In this document: positions 26,433 to 34,518 of the stretch, in pieces | Position numbering within the stretch: the first letter of the stretch is position 1 | Layout: every line of letters begins with the position of its first letter | DNA from: Chiayiivirga sp. | GTDB lineage: Bacteria > Pseudomonadota > Gammaproteobacteria > Xanthomonadales > Xanthomonadaceae | Assembly: GCA_022647565.1 (NCBI GenBank) | Contig: JALCLA010000001.1 | Span: 434,001-498,000, forward strand | Direction: 5' to 3' | DNA: 64,000 nucleotides | Notes under the pieces: generated by a model | What the model was told of the DNA's origin: nothing | The model's input: the letters and a program-made list of their open reading frames with translations, nothing else | Database searches by the model: none | Made by a program: the position numbers and the translations under genes

Positions 26433-27329
26433 ATGGCCATCAAGATCAGCAAGAAAATCAAGGGCTACTCGGTAGCCAAGCCGGAAGACAAGCCAGCACA
26501 GGTCACGGCCGACGGGGCAGCCGAAGCGGCCGCGGCGGCGCAGAAGGTAAACGCGCCCGCGCACAGCGACACCCTGGAACTGCCGCGCGCCGAAGTGATC
26601 CAGATGCACGAGCGCCTGGATCGCCCGGAAATGCTCATCGGCAGCACCTACAAGATCAAGTCGCCGCTGTTCGAACACGCGCTCTACGTCACCATCAACG
26701 ACATCGTGCTCAACGCCGGCACGGAGTACGAATCGCGCCGCCCGTTCGAGATCTTCATCAACTCCAAGAACATGGACCACTTCCAGTGGGTGGTGGCGAT
26801 CACGCGCATCATGAGCGCCGTGTTCCGCAAGGGCGGCGACGTCACCTTCCTGGTGGAAGAACTCAAAGCCGTGTTCGACCCGCGCGGCGGCTACTTCAAG
26901 GCCGGCGGCGTCTACATGCCCAGCATCGTGGCCGAGATCGGCGCCGTGGTGGAAGACCACCTCAAGCACATCGGCATGATCGTCGACGACGAACTCAGCC
27001 CCGAACAGCGCAAGCTGATCGCCGAGAAGCGCGCCGCCTACGAAAACCGCAGCGCAAAAAAAAAGTCTGAAGGTCGCACCGTAGGCGATGCTGCAAGCGG
27101 CATCACGGCCGACTTCGCCGGCGGATTCACGTCGTCCGCGCCGTCTTCATCTCCTTCCCCTGCGGCAGCGGGGGAAGGTCGGGATGGCGGCGCACCTTCG
27201 TCGTCATCCGACACAGCTCGCGGCTACCCACCCGGCGCCACGATGTGCGCCAAGTGCAACACCAAGGCCACGATCATCATGGATGGCTGTGCTACTTGCC
27301 TGAGCTGCGGGTATTCGAAGTGCGGGTGA
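26433..27329 (+). CDS. nrdJb: Class II ribonucleotide reductase small part NrdJb (TSCPD domain and zinc ribbon)
   Basis: A 298-residue protein. Residues about 45-205 correspond to the C-terminal part of class II reductases (ERLDRPEMLIGSTYKIK, FEIFINSKNMDHFQWV, GGYFKAGGVYMPSIVAEIG). The end is a zinc ribbon CAKC...CATCLSC with a final CGYSKCG, which supplies the shuttle cysteines that re-reduce the active site. The linker (about 218-265) is Ser/Pro/Gly-rich and partly made of a repeat-like palindrome (27153-27178). It complements NrdJa, which lacks this part. The gap to the H1-like gene is 120 bp. Confidence 0.88.
   Translation: MAIKISKKIKGYSVAKPEDKPAQVTADGAAEAAAAAQKVNAPAHSDTLELPRAEVIQMHERLDRPEMLIGSTYKIKSPLFEHALYVTINDIVLNAGTEYESRRPFEIFINSKNMDHFQWVVAITRIMSAVFRKGGDVTFLVEELKAVFDPRGGYFKAGGVYMPSIVAEIGAVVEDHLKHIGMIVDDELSPEQRKLIAEKRAAYENRSAKKKSEGRTVGDAASGITADFAGGFTSSAPSSSPSPAAAGEGRDGGAPSSSSDTARGYPPGATMCAKCNTKATIIMDGCATCLSCGYSKCG
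27153..27178. repeat. Palindrome inside the nrdJb reading frame
   Basis: CCTTCCCC (27153-27160) pairs with GGGGAAGG (27171-27178) across TGCGGCAGCG. It resembles the C-rich intergenic palindromes seen elsewhere in this window, yet it is read in frame as SPSPAAAGEGR in the flexible linker of NrdJb. Confidence 0.5.
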
Positions 27330-27388
27330 GAAATGGCCGCTTCGGCGGCGTCTGCGAGCCTGTAGCCCCGCTCCCATAGACAGGATTC

Positions 27389-27841
27389 ATGACTTCTCGC
27401 GAATTTCCTTTCTGGCGTTTAGTTGGTGCGATTGCCCTTGGTGTCTCTCTCGCAAATGTTGCGGCGTGGGTTGCCGTGGAGTCGCGGCTGCGGTGGGAGC
27501 TTCATCAGGCGGTGGAGGCTCTTCGCATCGAGACTGAGCGTGCGAAGGCGGAAGGAATAAAGCGGTTGCAGGAACGGCAACGCGCGGAGTTTGAGAAGCG
27601 TCAGCAGAGCCGTGACGCTCAGGCGCGTTCCGAGGCGGCGGAGGCTGCGCAGCGGGCGGCGCGGCGCGCTGCGAGTGAGAGAGACGCGCGAGAGGGGGAG
27701 TATTTCCCCCCGGCCGATGACTCAATGCCGGTTAACAGTTTCGGATGCAGGAACCGGGTTATCGTTCGACGAACAGCCGATGGTTGGATTCCCACCCTTG
27801 ACGGATCCGGTAAGCCGGCTGGCTGCAGGATCGAGCCCTGA
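27389..27841 (+). CDS. Single-helix membrane protein with coiled coil, unknown function
   Basis: A 150-residue protein: short cytoplasmic start, one hydrophobic helix (about residues 10-30), then a charged Glu/Arg/Ala-rich region (about 35-100) with strong coiled-coil character, then a small C-terminal part with two Cys (FGCRNRV and AGCRIEP). AGGA lies upstream of ATG 27389. I do not recognise a family. Its codon use looks less GC-rich than its neighbours. Confidence 0.6.
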   Translation: MTSREFPFWRLVGAIALGVSLANVAAWVAVESRLRWELHQAVEALRIETERAKAEGIKRLQERQRAEFEKRQQSRDAQARSEAAEAAQRAARRAASERDAREGEYFPPADDSMPVNSFGCRNRVIVRRTADGWIPTLDGSGKPAGCRIEP

Positions 27842-28214
27842 TGGCTTCGGTGTAGTGCGTGAGGACTTGGCGAGCCAGCTTGTGGTCTCTCGTAGCAACG
27901 CTGTTTGCCCACGTTGACGTCACCCGCCAGCCTGGAAAGATTCGGTGCCACTCCGGCTAGAGGGGCAGCAGCTCCGGCATGGAATTGCAAACCTGGATTT
28001 GTGTCCCCAAGGAACCAAAGCGCGGAAATTCCAGCCCTTTGGGAGCCGTAGCTTCAGACTTTTGGGGGCAAAGTTGCGCTAAGTCCTTGAGTCACCGCGC
28101 TCGGTTTCTAGCCTTCTGGCATGCCGGACACGCGTCGAAGCGATAGCCCTGCTGCGCGACACACTGCGGTGTGGGCATCTCTGGATCGCGCGAGATCGTC
28201 TTACGCCCCTTTAT
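27842..28214. other. Gene-poor stretch
   Basis: No supported gene on either strand. Base composition is less GC-rich than the neighbours. On the minus strand, directly after the stop of the 48-residue gene, the same frame stays open and contains a 28-codon ORF with a CPAC motif; it has no recognisable start signal, so it was not called. Confidence 0.5.
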
Positions 28215-28361
28215 TCACGCCGGATCGGTCGTCGCCTTTTCTGCGGCTTCGGCTTTCGCTGCCTCGCGCGCCGCGCGCTTGCGTGCTTCCTTGGCTTCCT
28301 GCTCCTTCTTCTTGGCGAGTTCGCGTTGCTTCTTTTCGAACGAGTAGTTGGGCTTTGCCAA
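28215..28361 (-). CDS. Conserved small basic protein, MAKPNYSFEKKQRE type
   Basis: A 48-residue, highly charged protein beginning (M)AKPNYSFEKKQRELAKKKEQ and continuing as a Lys/Glu/Ala helix. Proteins with this start recur as conserved hypotheticals in many beta- and gammaproteobacteria; no function is established. The start is TTG 28361, chosen because the conserved AKPNYSFEK follows it directly. It is short and easily missed. Confidence 0.75.
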   Translation of the reverse strand: MAKPNYSFEKKQRELAKKKEQEAKEARKRAAREAAKAEAAEKATTDPA

Positions 28362-28519
28362 GGGATGCCACCTGCGAGCTGGGGTGGTCAGTGTAGCGGC
28401 GGGCACAGGATGAAGCGCATCTGATTCGTCGCAAAGACCGGTTTTGTGTGGCGGGCGGGTTGGCCGCGCCGCTGCCGCGCGCCGGAGTGAACGATGAGCC
28501 TCGCGATGCCTGCAGCCGG

Positions 28520-29422
28520 TCAGCAGCGGATCCGCATCGACGCGCGCGCCCGCTCCTGCGCCGCAGGACTCTCCGCGTGCTTGCTTCGGGCGTATTCCCA
28601 GGCCTTGCGGATGTCCGGGCCGGCGTCGGGAGTCTTGCAGGCGGTGTCGCCCTGGTCGACGTGCACCTTGCCGATGCGTTGCGCTGCCGCTGTCGCCGCG
28701 TCGCGCAGGGCCGGGCTGCGGCATCCGATCGCGATCAGGCTGAGGTTCATGACGCTGCGCAAGGCGTTCGATACGGCGTGGATGTCGCGTTCGATCGTCG
28801 CCAGGTGCGGTCGGAACCACGCATCGTCGAGGCCGGCATCCACCATCGCCAGCGCGCCCACGAGCTTCCAGCCCATGGCGTGCTGGTTCGCATCGGCTGA
28901 CGTGAGCCAGGCATCGGCGCAGGCCCGCGCATGCGGACCTTCGGCCGAGACGTGCGCGACATAGCTGCTGCACATCGCCGCCGTGGGATCACGCGACCAC
29001 CGATCCAGGTCGGCCGGCGTCATGCGCGACGGATCCACCACCTTCACCGCGAGGTTGCGTGCGTCGAAGTTGCCGGTGTTCCACAAGGCCAGCGCCAGTT
29101 CGTGATCGACCTTGATCTGCTTGTACAGCGTCTTGAGCGTGGCGAAGCTGACCCCGAACATCGGGATGGTGACGCCGTGGCGGGCGTAGGTCTTGCGCGT
29201 CTGCTCCGAGCCTGCGGCTTGCAGCGCGGCCATCACCTCGTGCAGCGACAGACGCACGGGTGCGGACTTGGCCGATCTGGCGGGTTTCGCCACGGCCGCC
29301 GGCCTTGCGAGTCGTGTTGTCTCGGTGGCTTGCGTTGGTTTCGCCGATTTGATGGGTTTCGCGCTCCTCGCCGCTTTCCCGGACGCGGCAGGATTGGCGC
29401 GGGAAACAGTCTTGGTGGCCAT
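28520..29422 (-). CDS. DNA alkylation repair (AlkD-like) protein with a basic N-terminal tail
   Basis: A 300-residue protein. Residues about 60-270 form helical repeats of the AlkD/AlkC type (PF08713-like), with the recognisable LALALWNTGNFDARNLAVKV near residue 113. AlkD-type enzymes are glycosylases that release positively charged alkylated bases. The first 55 residues are an unusual Lys/Ala/Pro/Ser-rich tail resembling the H1-like protein at 25827, which may add DNA affinity. AGGAA precedes ATG 29422. The frame runs far upstream but only as a shadow of the Sel1 gene. Whether the catalytic Asp/Trp of AlkD are kept is not certain by eye. Confidence 0.75.
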   Translation of the reverse strand: MATKTVSRANPAASGKAARSAKPIKSAKPTQATETTRLARPAAVAKPARSAKSAPVRLSLHEVMAALQAAGSEQTRKTYARHGVTIPMFGVSFATLKTLYKQIKVDHELALALWNTGNFDARNLAVKVVDPSRMTPADLDRWSRDPTAAMCSSYVAHVSAEGPHARACADAWLTSADANQHAMGWKLVGALAMVDAGLDDAWFRPHLATIERDIHAVSNALRSVMNLSLIAIGCRSPALRDAATAAAQRIGKVHVDQGDTACKTPDAGPDIRKAWEYARSKHAESPAAQERARASMRIRC

Positions 29423-29496
29423 GGCGAACGGTTCCTGCAATTGCCGAAGCGGGAAGGGATTCAGTGTCGCATGCAGCGCGACGAACGTGGCCGCGC

Positions 29497-30678
29497 TCAA
29501 TCGGAGTCGGCGACCGGCGGCAACGGCACGGCGAACTGCAGATCCATCCAGGCGCCAATCACGGCGGGATCGTGCCGGTCGAGCGTGCGGATCCGGCCAC
29601 GCACACTGCCCGCATCGCGCTGCAAGCGCGCGTCGAGATGCACGGGGTCGAGTGCGGATGCGCTGCCTGCAATGAGCAGCTCCACGGCAATCACCTTGTT
29701 GTTGTCGTCCAGCCCCAGCAGCACGCCTTCGTGCCGGCGCAGCGCGTCGGACCACTGCCTGACCGTGGTGTCCACCGGCAGCAACCAGGGCGAGAGCAGC
29801 ACGCGGGTGCGGATGGGGTCGGCACCGGGATCGGGCAGGGCGATGGCGTCGGCAAGGTCGAGGCGTTCGAGGGGTCGCAGCGGCATGCTTGGATCGGCGG
29901 GACGCGGCCGATACGCCAGCGCACCGGAGACGTAGGGCATGCTCGGCACGCCGGGCTTCCATGCGGTGGCGCGCGCGCGCAACAGGTCCAGTTCGGCCTG
30001 ATCGAGGGTTTCCTCCACGACGCTCAGTCCGCGTCGGCCACGTTCGCCCAGGTTGTCGCCGGCAAGCAGCAACCAGAAATATCCGGCGCGCACGTGTTGC
30101 ACGACGCCTTCGCCGGAGAGATAGGCCAGGCCCAGACGCTCGCGCGCCTGAACGTGGCTGCCTTCGCCGGCGCGGCGCAGCCAGTGTTCGGCCTGGGTCG
30201 GATCGGGCTCCCCGAGTTCGCCATTGGCCAGCATCACCGCATAGGCGAACTGCATCTCGGCATCGCCGTGTTCGGCCGCGTGCTGAAAGTGTGTCGCGGC
30301 GCCGGCCTTGTCGCCCGCGTCCATCGCGCTGATGCCAAGCTGCGCCGACGCCATCGCATGGCCTTGCCCGGCCGCGCGTTCGAACCACTGCCGTGCCGCG
30401 GCGCGGTCGCCCGCTTCCTTGCCGTGTTGCGACAGCATCGTGCCCCAGGCGAATTGCGCGTCGGCCTGGCCCGCCTCGGCCGCACGGCGTAGCCAGGTCG
30501 CCGCGGCCTCGTGATCGACTGCGACTCCGTCGCCGCGCCCGTAGCGTTGCGCGAGGTCGTACTGGGCCGCGGCATCGCCGGCTTGCGCGCGCTGCAGCAG
30601 CGCCGCAGGCCCGTCCGCCGCGGGCTCACTCCCGATCGCGGCGAAGGGCAACAGCAACAGGAGCAGGAGCGCGCGCAT
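29497..30678 (-). CDS. Exported Sel1-repeat (TPR-like) protein
   Basis: A 393-residue protein with a signal peptide (1-16). About five Sel1-type repeats cover residues 25-215, each with a pattern such as AQYDLAQRYGRGDGVAVDHEAAATWLRRAAEAG. The C-terminal 170 residues form a different, unrecognised domain with many acidic and Pro residues. Sel1 repeats mediate protein contacts in envelope and signalling proteins; the partner is unknown. It lies 74 bp upstream of the AlkD-like gene on the same strand. Confidence 0.85.
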   Translation of the reverse strand: MRALLLLLLLPFAAIGSEPAADGPAALLQRAQAGDAAAQYDLAQRYGRGDGVAVDHEAAATWLRRAAEAGQADAQFAWGTMLSQHGKEAGDRAAARQWFERAAGQGHAMASAQLGISAMDAGDKAGAATHFQHAAEHGDAEMQFAYAVMLANGELGEPDPTQAEHWLRRAGEGSHVQARERLGLAYLSGEGVVQHVRAGYFWLLLAGDNLGERGRRGLSVVEETLDQAELDLLRARATAWKPGVPSMPYVSGALAYRPRPADPSMPLRPLERLDLADAIALPDPGADPIRTRVLLSPWLLPVDTTVRQWSDALRRHEGVLLGLDDNNKVIAVELLIAGSASALDPVHLDARLQRDAGSVRGRIRTLDRHDPAVIGAWMDLQFAVPLPPVADSD

Positions 30679-30756
30679 TGCGACTCGATCATGAGCCGAA
30701 ACCCGGCCCGAGTCGAATCGCGCGATCCCTGCCTCAGGCGCGCGCGGACGCCCCCC

Positions 30757-31320
30757 TCAACGCCAATCCCAGACCACCACTTCCCAGCTCTCGTCCGCGG
30801 CCGGATCGAGATAGGTGTGCAGGGTTTCGAAGCCCACGCGCCGGTGCGCGCGCAGCGAGCGCACATTGCGCTGCGAGATTTCGGTGACGGTGAAGTCGAA
30901 GCGGTCGCGGTAGGCGCGCCGCAACTCGTGGTAAGTGCCATCGAACACGCCTTGGCCGCGGAACTCGCGCGCCACGCAGACCTGCCCCATCACGAACCAG
31001 CGCGGGTTGCCGGCCAGGGCTTCGCCGCGCCAGTGCAAGCCGTCGAGCAAGGCGAACATCGGTTGCAGCAGCGGCACGCGATCGCGGAAGGTCTGCGGCA
31101 TCATCAGGCAGTAGCCGGCCAGCGCGTCGCCGGAGCTGGCGATCGCGGACGGGAACTCGCGGTTCATCGCGTGCAGCACCGCCGGATCGTGCCGCACGCT
31201 GGTGAAACCCTCGCTTGCGGCAGTGGCGGCATCCACCTGGTCGCGATGGTTCGCCGCCTGCAACGCGAGGATCTGCTCCACCTCGTGTTCGCTGGAAACG
31301 GTGCGGAAGGCGATGGACAT
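30757..31320 (-). CDS. GNAT-family N-acetyltransferase
   Basis: A 187-residue protein with the acetyl-CoA-binding core GQVCVAREFRGQGVFDGTYH (residues about 113-132) and the following ISQRNVRSLRAHRRVGFETL, which is the usual GNAT motif A/B order. The acceptor is unknown. Start ATG 31320 precedes the fold; the frame extends upstream only into the preceding gene. It lies 14 bp after the membrane-protein gene, so the two are probably co-transcribed. Confidence 0.85.
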   Translation of the reverse strand: MSIAFRTVSSEHEVEQILALQAANHRDQVDAATAASEGFTSVRHDPAVLHAMNREFPSAIASSGDALAGYCLMMPQTFRDRVPLLQPMFALLDGLHWRGEALAGNPRWFVMGQVCVAREFRGQGVFDGTYHELRRAYRDRFDFTVTEISQRNVRSLRAHRRVGFETLHTYLDPAADESWEVVVWDWR

Positions 31321-31334
31321 CGGATCGGGCCTCT

Positions 31335-31895
31335 TCAGGGGCGGGTCGAGCGAAGCTTGCGCAAGCGGCGCCAGGTGATCCAGCCGTTGACACTCAGGAA
31401 GACGTACAGCACCGCCACCAGCACGCCGATGATGATGAAGGTATAGCGCGGCACCGGGCCGAGCCATGGCACCCACGCCAGCAGCGCCACCGCGGCCAGC
31501 GTCGTGATCGCCACCGAGCCCTCGATCCAGGGAAAGGCGAAGGCCGGGTTGGTGGAGAGCGAGTCCAGCCCGCTGCGCAAGCCCTGGAGATAGGCGCGCT
31601 CGGCCACGGCCCAGGCGTCGAGTGCGAGCCAGGGCTGATCGTCATCCAGGCGGAAGCACGCTCGCGCCGGATCGATCAGTACTCCGCGCGGACACCAGGG
31701 CGGACCGACCTGCAGCAGGCCGTCGGTGCGAAACCCGGCCTCGATTCCTGCGCCGAGCCGGAGCAGGTCGCGCGCTGCCGTCCGGTCGACCAGCCACGTC
31801 GTCCACTCGACGAAGCCGCGATCTTCGAAGGCGTCGACGCGAATCGCGAAGCGTCCGTCGGGAGAGCTCTGCAGCAGGGCGTCGCAAGTGGTCAT
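31335..31895 (-). CDS. Membrane protein with two C-terminal helices, unknown function
   Basis: A 186-residue protein. The soluble N-terminal 110 residues are rich in Trp, Pro and Asp with no recognised motif. Two hydrophobic segments follow (VAITTLAAVALLAWVPWLG and YTFIIIGVLVAVLYVFL, about 128-170), and the end is very basic (TWRRLRKLRSTRP). No ribosome binding site is obvious for ATG 31895. It is upstream of the GNAT gene in the same direction, next to the tandem repeat block. Confidence 0.6.
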   Translation of the reverse strand: MTTCDALLQSSPDGRFAIRVDAFEDRGFVEWTTWLVDRTAARDLLRLGAGIEAGFRTDGLLQVGPPWCPRGVLIDPARACFRLDDDQPWLALDAWAVAERAYLQGLRSGLDSLSTNPAFAFPWIEGSVAITTLAAVALLAWVPWLGPVPRYTFIIIGVLVAVLYVFLSVNGWITWRRLRKLRSTRP

Positions 31896-31931
31896 GCGGC
31901 AGGAGCGTGAAGGGGGGCAAATCATACTATC

Positions 31932-32852
31932 GAGACTTGCGCAAATGATTGACGAGAGACCGGGCGTCCTTCGACTTCGGCCTCTTCGCGGCCTACGCTC
32001 AGGAAGAGCGGCATTTGCGAACCCCGCTCACCCTGAGCGTAGCGCCCAAGGCGCGAAGTCGAAGGGCGCGGGCAGTCAATCGATACCGGGTGTCCTTCGA
32101 CTTCGGCCTCTTCGCGGCCTACGCTCAGGATGAGCGGCATTTGCGAACCCCGTTCACCCTGAGCGTAGCGCCGAAGGCGCGAAGTCGAAGGGCGCGGGCA
32201 GTCAATCGATACCGGGCGTCCTTCGACTTCGGCCTCTTCGCGACCTACGCTCAGGAAGAGCGGCATTTGCGAACCCCGTTCACCCTGAGCGTAGCGCCGA
32301 AGGCGCGAAGTCGAAGGGCGCGGGCAGTCAATCGATACCGGGCGTCCTTCGACTTCGGCCTCTTCGCGGCCTACGCTCAGGATGAGCGGCATTTGCGAAC
32401 CCCGTTCACCCTGAGCGTAGCGCCGAAGGCGCGAAGTCGAAGGGCGCGGGCAGTCAATCGATACCGGGCGTCCTTCGACTTCGGCCTCTTCGCGGCCTAC
32501 GCTCAGGATGAGCGGCATTTGCGAACCCCGTTCACCCAGAGCGTAGCGCCGAAGGCGCGAAGTCGAAGGGCGCGGGCAGTCAATCGATACCGGGCGTCCT
32601 TCGACTTCGGCCTCTTCGCGGCCTACGCTCAGGATGAGCGGCATTTGCGAACCCCGTTCACCCTGAGCGTAGCGCCCAAGGCGCGAAGTCGAAGGGCGCG
32701 GGCAGTCAATCGATACCGGGCGTCCTTCGACTTCGGCCGCTTCGCGGCCTACGCTCAGGATGAGCGGCATTTGCGAACCCCGCTCACCCTGAGCGTAGCG
32801 CCGAAGGCGCGAAGTCGAAGGGCGCGGGCTGTCAATCGATTGCGCAAGTCTC
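31932..32852. mobile_element. MITE-like element with seven tandem 126-bp units and terminal inverted repeats
   Basis: Outer ends GAGACTTGCGCAA (31932-31944) and its exact complement TTGCGCAAGTCTC (32840-32852) extend inward as 22-bp inverted repeats with two mismatches, ending GATTGAC. Between them lie seven direct units of exactly 126 bp, starting at 31966, 32092, 32218, 32344, 32470, 32596 and 32722. Each unit is itself nearly palindromic (GTCCTTCGACTTCGGC ... GCGAAGTCGAAGG), so it can fold as a long hairpin. The units differ by only a few bases. Since 126 is divisible by three, long open frames run through both strands; no start signal or protein logic supports them. Confidence 0.85.
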
Positions 32853-33006
32853 AACAGCCTGCGGGCGGCGCGGGACGTCAGCGCCGCCTGGGTGGCGTGG
32901 CAGGAGGACGTGACAAAAGGTTGCGTTGCCGCAGACCAGAGTCCGAAGCTTGCGTCCCGTGGACGCATTATTCTCGCCGCATCGGACATCACCGGATGGA
33001 GGCGCT

Positions 33007-33585
33007 ATGAAACACGTTGCGGGGGCCGCGCTACTGGCGCTGGCGTTCGTCCATCAGGTGGCAAGCGCGGCCTGCCCGGCGGCGGGCGAGCGCTTCATCA
33101 TCAAAGGGTTCACCGGCGATACGCCGGTCACGGCCGCCGGCGGTGAGCCCGATGCGCGCTGGGGCAGCTGCAAGTTCCTGGTGGAAGACAGTGATCGCGA
33201 GCTGTGGTGGTCCATGGGCGAGGACGTGGTACCGGCGGCGCCGGCCAGCGCGAGTGGCGCAGCCATGCCGAGCACGCCCGCAGGCGAGGGTGGCGCGCCT
33301 GCACCGGGCAACGTGTACGAATGCACCTTGCCCGGCATCGGCCTGTTCACCGGCGCCTACTTCGGCATCGTGGACGCAAGCACCTATCGCAACTACGACG
33401 GACACACCGGGAGCTACGAGTTCGACGCCGCCAGCGGCGTGCTGCACCTGACCACGGGCTCGTCTCGGGGACTGCGCTACCAGCGCCAGTCGCCGCGCAA
33501 TTTCCGTGTGCTGGACGAAGCCGGAAAGATCACCGGTGGCAACTGCGTACTCAACACCGCCAAGCGCATCGACGGGCGGTGGTAG
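33007..33585 (+). CDS. Secreted protein of unknown function
   Basis: A 192-residue protein with a signal peptide (1-22). The mature protein has cysteines at the start (ACPAAGERF), in GSCKFLVE, YECTLPG and GNCVLNT, enough for two disulfides. A Pro/Ala/Gly-rich linker lies at about 76-100, and the C-terminal half has a repeating aromatic/Gly pattern (TGAYFGIVDASTYRNYDG). I do not recognise the family. GGAGG stands six bases before ATG 33007. It lies 154 bp after the tandem repeat element. Confidence 0.65.
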   Translation: MKHVAGAALLALAFVHQVASAACPAAGERFIIKGFTGDTPVTAAGGEPDARWGSCKFLVEDSDRELWWSMGEDVVPAAPASASGAAMPSTPAGEGGAPAPGNVYECTLPGIGLFTGAYFGIVDASTYRNYDGHTGSYEFDAASGVLHLTTGSSRGLRYQRQSPRNFRVLDEAGKITGGNCVLNTAKRIDGRW

Positions 33586-33603
33586 CGCCGCACCGGCGCG
33601 GGC

Positions 33604-34209
33604 TTAACGCGCCGACTGGAAGAAGAACAGCAGCACGAGGCGACCATTCTCCAGGCGGTCGCCGAATTTCTCTCCGGCGGTATGCCACAGCCACGGCCGC
33701 AGCAGCACCAGCCGGTTGAAGCGCATCGGCACGGTCATGGTGGGTTCCCAGGCCGAGGCGTCGAGGCCGTCGCGACCGATGATCTGGCTCACCATCTCGC
33801 GTCCCGTGGCATAGCCGTGGCGCGCGGCCTCGGCATCGTCGTAGGGCGCGCGCTCGGTGCCGGTGGCCTTGTGCCGGAAGAACTCGGTGCCGCCGCGGCA
33901 ATGCTCGGGCAGGCTCAGGTAGGCGATGCCCGACCAGTGCGCCGGATCGATGTGCACGTGCCCGGTGCCGGCATCGTCGGCCAGGGTGATGCGGCACTTG
34001 CAGTGCGATTGCAGCGGGTTCACCGCACGCACCGGTTCGCCCACGAGCTGCGAGACGGCGCGATCCAGGCCCGGGATATCGAGGCGTTCGACCGAATTGC
34101 GGCCGGGAAACACGCCTTGCACCGACGGATAGCTCAGCTTCAGCGCCGACTCGCGCACAGCGAGGGCGTCGTCGAAGAAGTCGTCGACCACGATCAGGGA
34201 AGTAGGCAT
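33604..34209 (-). CDS. DUF6445-like protein, 2-oxoglutarate/Fe(II)-oxygenase-like
   Basis: A 201-residue protein. It begins with the family-type IVVDDFFDDALAVRE and carries an iron-site pattern: H86-x-D88 in HVHIDP, a distal H176 (WLWHTAGE) and a following Arg190 (ENGRLVLLFFF) where 2-oxoglutarate would bind. This fits a cupin-fold oxygenase; the substrate is unknown. Related proteins are, to my knowledge, often found beside TonB-dependent receptors and flavin-dependent halogenases; here the receptor and amylase genes are about 3 kb away. It converges on the secreted-protein gene at 33585. Confidence 0.6.
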   Translation of the reverse strand: MPTSLIVVDDFFDDALAVRESALKLSYPSVQGVFPGRNSVERLDIPGLDRAVSQLVGEPVRAVNPLQSHCKCRITLADDAGTGHVHIDPAHWSGIAYLSLPEHCRGGTEFFRHKATGTERAPYDDAEAARHGYATGREMVSQIIGRDGLDASAWEPTMTVPMRFNRLVLLRPWLWHTAGEKFGDRLENGRLVLLFFFQSAR

Positions 34210-34315
34210 GCGCCGAACCTTAGTCGCGCCCTCCGCCGCGGGCAAGCACGGGCGCAGGCGCGGACGCCGGGGTCGTGCGACAATCCGCGCCCCCAAACCA
34301 CCCGAGGATGTCCTC

Positions 34316-34387
34316 ATGAAGCTCGCCCGCCTTCGTCGTCGCAAGAATCGCCTGCGCAGCAACTTCCGCAGTCGCAGCAAGCTGTAA
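34316..34387 (+). CDS. Candidate very small basic peptide (23 residues)
   Basis: ATG 34316 to TAA 34387 encodes MKLARLRRRKNRLRSNFRSRSKL, read here as residues MKLARLRRRK then NRLRSNFRSRSKL. Twelve of 23 residues are Arg or Lys. GAGGA lies seven bases upstream, a good Shine-Dalgarno. The codons use C/G in most third positions, like real genes here. The composition resembles tiny ribosome- or RNA-associated peptides, but I know no match. It lies between two divergent genes and is followed by hairpins. Confidence 0.45.
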   Translation: MKLARLRRRKNRLRSNFRSRSKL

Positions 34388-34424
34388 TCGCTGTCCGGGC
34401 CGGTCGGCGCGCTGCGCCGGCTGG

Positions 34425-34454
34425 GAGCCCGTCGGGCTCGACGTGAGTCGAGCC
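34425..34454. repeat. Overlapping hairpins after the small basic ORF
   Basis: GAGCCC-GTC-GGGCTC (34425-34439) and GGCTCGAC-GTGA-GTCGAGCC (34435-34454, perfect 8-bp stem) overlap, so only one can form at a time. No T-run follows. The rest of 34388-34518 shows no gene. Confidence 0.6.
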
Positions 34455-34518
34455 GCTCCACCATCAAAGGGAAAGCGTCGCGGCCACAAGGCGCCGTCGA
34501 CGTTCCGCCCGACCCGGG

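Noticed and set aside
28107..28193. 28-codon minus-strand ORF with a CPAC motif after the 48-residue gene
   Set aside because: No ribosome binding site, very short, and only one Cys pair; it may be coincidental open frame after the stop.
31966..32847. CRISPR-like regular repeats
   Set aside because: The repeats are contiguous 126-bp copies with no unique spacers, and no cas gene is nearby.
31922..33010. Two long overlapping ORFs (about 350 codons) on opposite strands through the tandem repeats
   Set aside because: They exist because the unit is 126 bp (42 codons) and lacks stops in two frames. There is no ribosome binding site, no signal and no known domain, and the predicted proteins are simple repetitions.
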